A stretch of DNA of 64,000 nt from Bifidobacterium breve. Lineage in GTDB: Bacteria; Actinomycetota; Actinomycetes; Nanopelagicales; Nanopelagicaceae. The notes below the pieces were generated by a model. It saw only the letters and a program-made list of their open reading frames with translations, had not been told where the DNA came from and ran no database searches. Both the position numbers and the translations under genes were made by a program. Positions 63,806 to 64,000 of the stretch are shown piece by piece (the first letter of the stretch is position 1; each line of letters starts with the position of its first letter). The stretch lies in assembly GCA_945881945.1 (NCBI GenBank), contig CAMCVO010000005.1, forward strand, positions 1 through 64,000, read 5' to 3'.

Positions 63806-64000
63806 TTACGGTTTAACGCCAGTTGCAATTTCACCGCTAATTACCTTTGCGGTTACTTCTTCAACCTTTGTCTTAACTTCAGATGGGATTTTGGAATCAA
63901 AGTCATGATAAGGAGCAGCTCCTACATCACCAACATAGTTTCCACCAGCAAATGATCCATCTTTAACTTGACCAATAAGTGCAACTACACCCTGAGGAAT
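63806..64000 (-). CDS. BMP-family nucleoside-binding lipoprotein, C-terminal fragment
   Basis: The final 64 codons of a gene that starts beyond the right edge. On the minus strand it reads IPQGVVALIGQVKDGSFAGG and ends SGEIATGVKP followed by TAA. This is the usual C-terminal region of BMP/PnrA-like receptors (GxxKDGxFxGG...). It would deliver nucleosides to the NupOPQ importer encoded nearby. Confidence 0.82.
   Translation of the reverse strand: MPQGVVALIGQVKDGSFAGGNYVGDVGAAPYHDFDSKIPSEVKTKVEEVTAKVISGEIATGVKP

Overview
The window looks like the chromosome of a compact, A/T-rich actinobacterium. Genes are tightly packed, GTG and TTG starts are common, several promoters sit 6-7 nt from a start codon (leaderless transcripts), and convergent genes share stop codons. 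The abundance of branched-chain-amino-acid (Liv) type ABC importers is reminiscent of streamlined aquatic Actinobacteria such as the acI/Nanopelagicales group. That placement is inference from style, not a database match. No rRNA, tRNA, CRISPR, phage, transposase or transcription-factor gene was recognised.

Layout. 1-17.4 kb: three Liv-type ABC importers. The first is a partial binding protein plus HMGF on the + strand. The second is K-G-F-H-M on the - strand, with an amine-oxidase-like flavoprotein. The third is HMGF plus two near-duplicate binding proteins on the + strand, with a run of ten G in its leader. 17.4-26.9 kb: a C-S-lyase-like aminotransferase, a lactonase-like metallohydrolase, an SDR, kynureninase, a small TIGR04076-like protein, and a minus-strand operon (cupin, class V aminotransferase, aldo/keto reductase fused to a RidA domain, second aldo/keto reductase), followed by OsmC. 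27-30.5 kb: prpB-prpC-prpD, the methylcitrate cycle. 30.6-39 kb: a thioesterase, two PYROXD2/CrtI-like flavoproteins, a cyclase-family hydrolase (kynurenine formamidase or isatin hydrolase) and a two-gene indolepyruvate:ferredoxin oxidoreductase. 39-54.2 kb: 2-aminobenzoyl-CoA monooxygenase/reductase, SDRs, tryptophan dioxygenase, a BadI/MenB-like ring hydrolase, a 3-oxoadipyl-CoA-type thiolase, a RidA-like protein, two acyl-CoA synthetases, a split B12-dependent acyl-CoA mutase with its MeaB chaperone, and 2-aminobenzoate-CoA ligase. 54.3-56.8 kb: an arylformamidase-like hydrolase, an SDR lacking the catalytic Tyr, and an EamA exporter. 57-64 kb: a nucleoside/methylthioadenosine salvage block (deaminase, phosphorylase, NupOPQ-type importer, BMP-family binding protein) with an HSL-type esterase.

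How it fits together. Most of 20-54 kb can be read as one aerobic tryptophan/anthranilate catabolic system: tryptophan -> N-formylkynurenine -> kynurenine -> anthranilate -> 2-aminobenzoyl-CoA -> 2-amino-5-oxocyclohex-1-enecarboxyl-CoA. The steps after the dearomatised product are, to my knowledge, not well defined. The neighbouring genes suggest a closed route: loss of the amino group, BadI-like hydrolytic ring opening to 4-oxopimeloyl-CoA, B12-dependent rearrangement to 2-methyl-3-oxoadipoyl-CoA, and thiolysis to succinyl-CoA plus propionyl-CoA. Propionyl-CoA would then be burned by the prpBCD cycle in the same window. Carbon balances (7 = 4 + 3) and every step has a candidate gene, but the lower half is a hypothesis. 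This is the most interesting content of the window.
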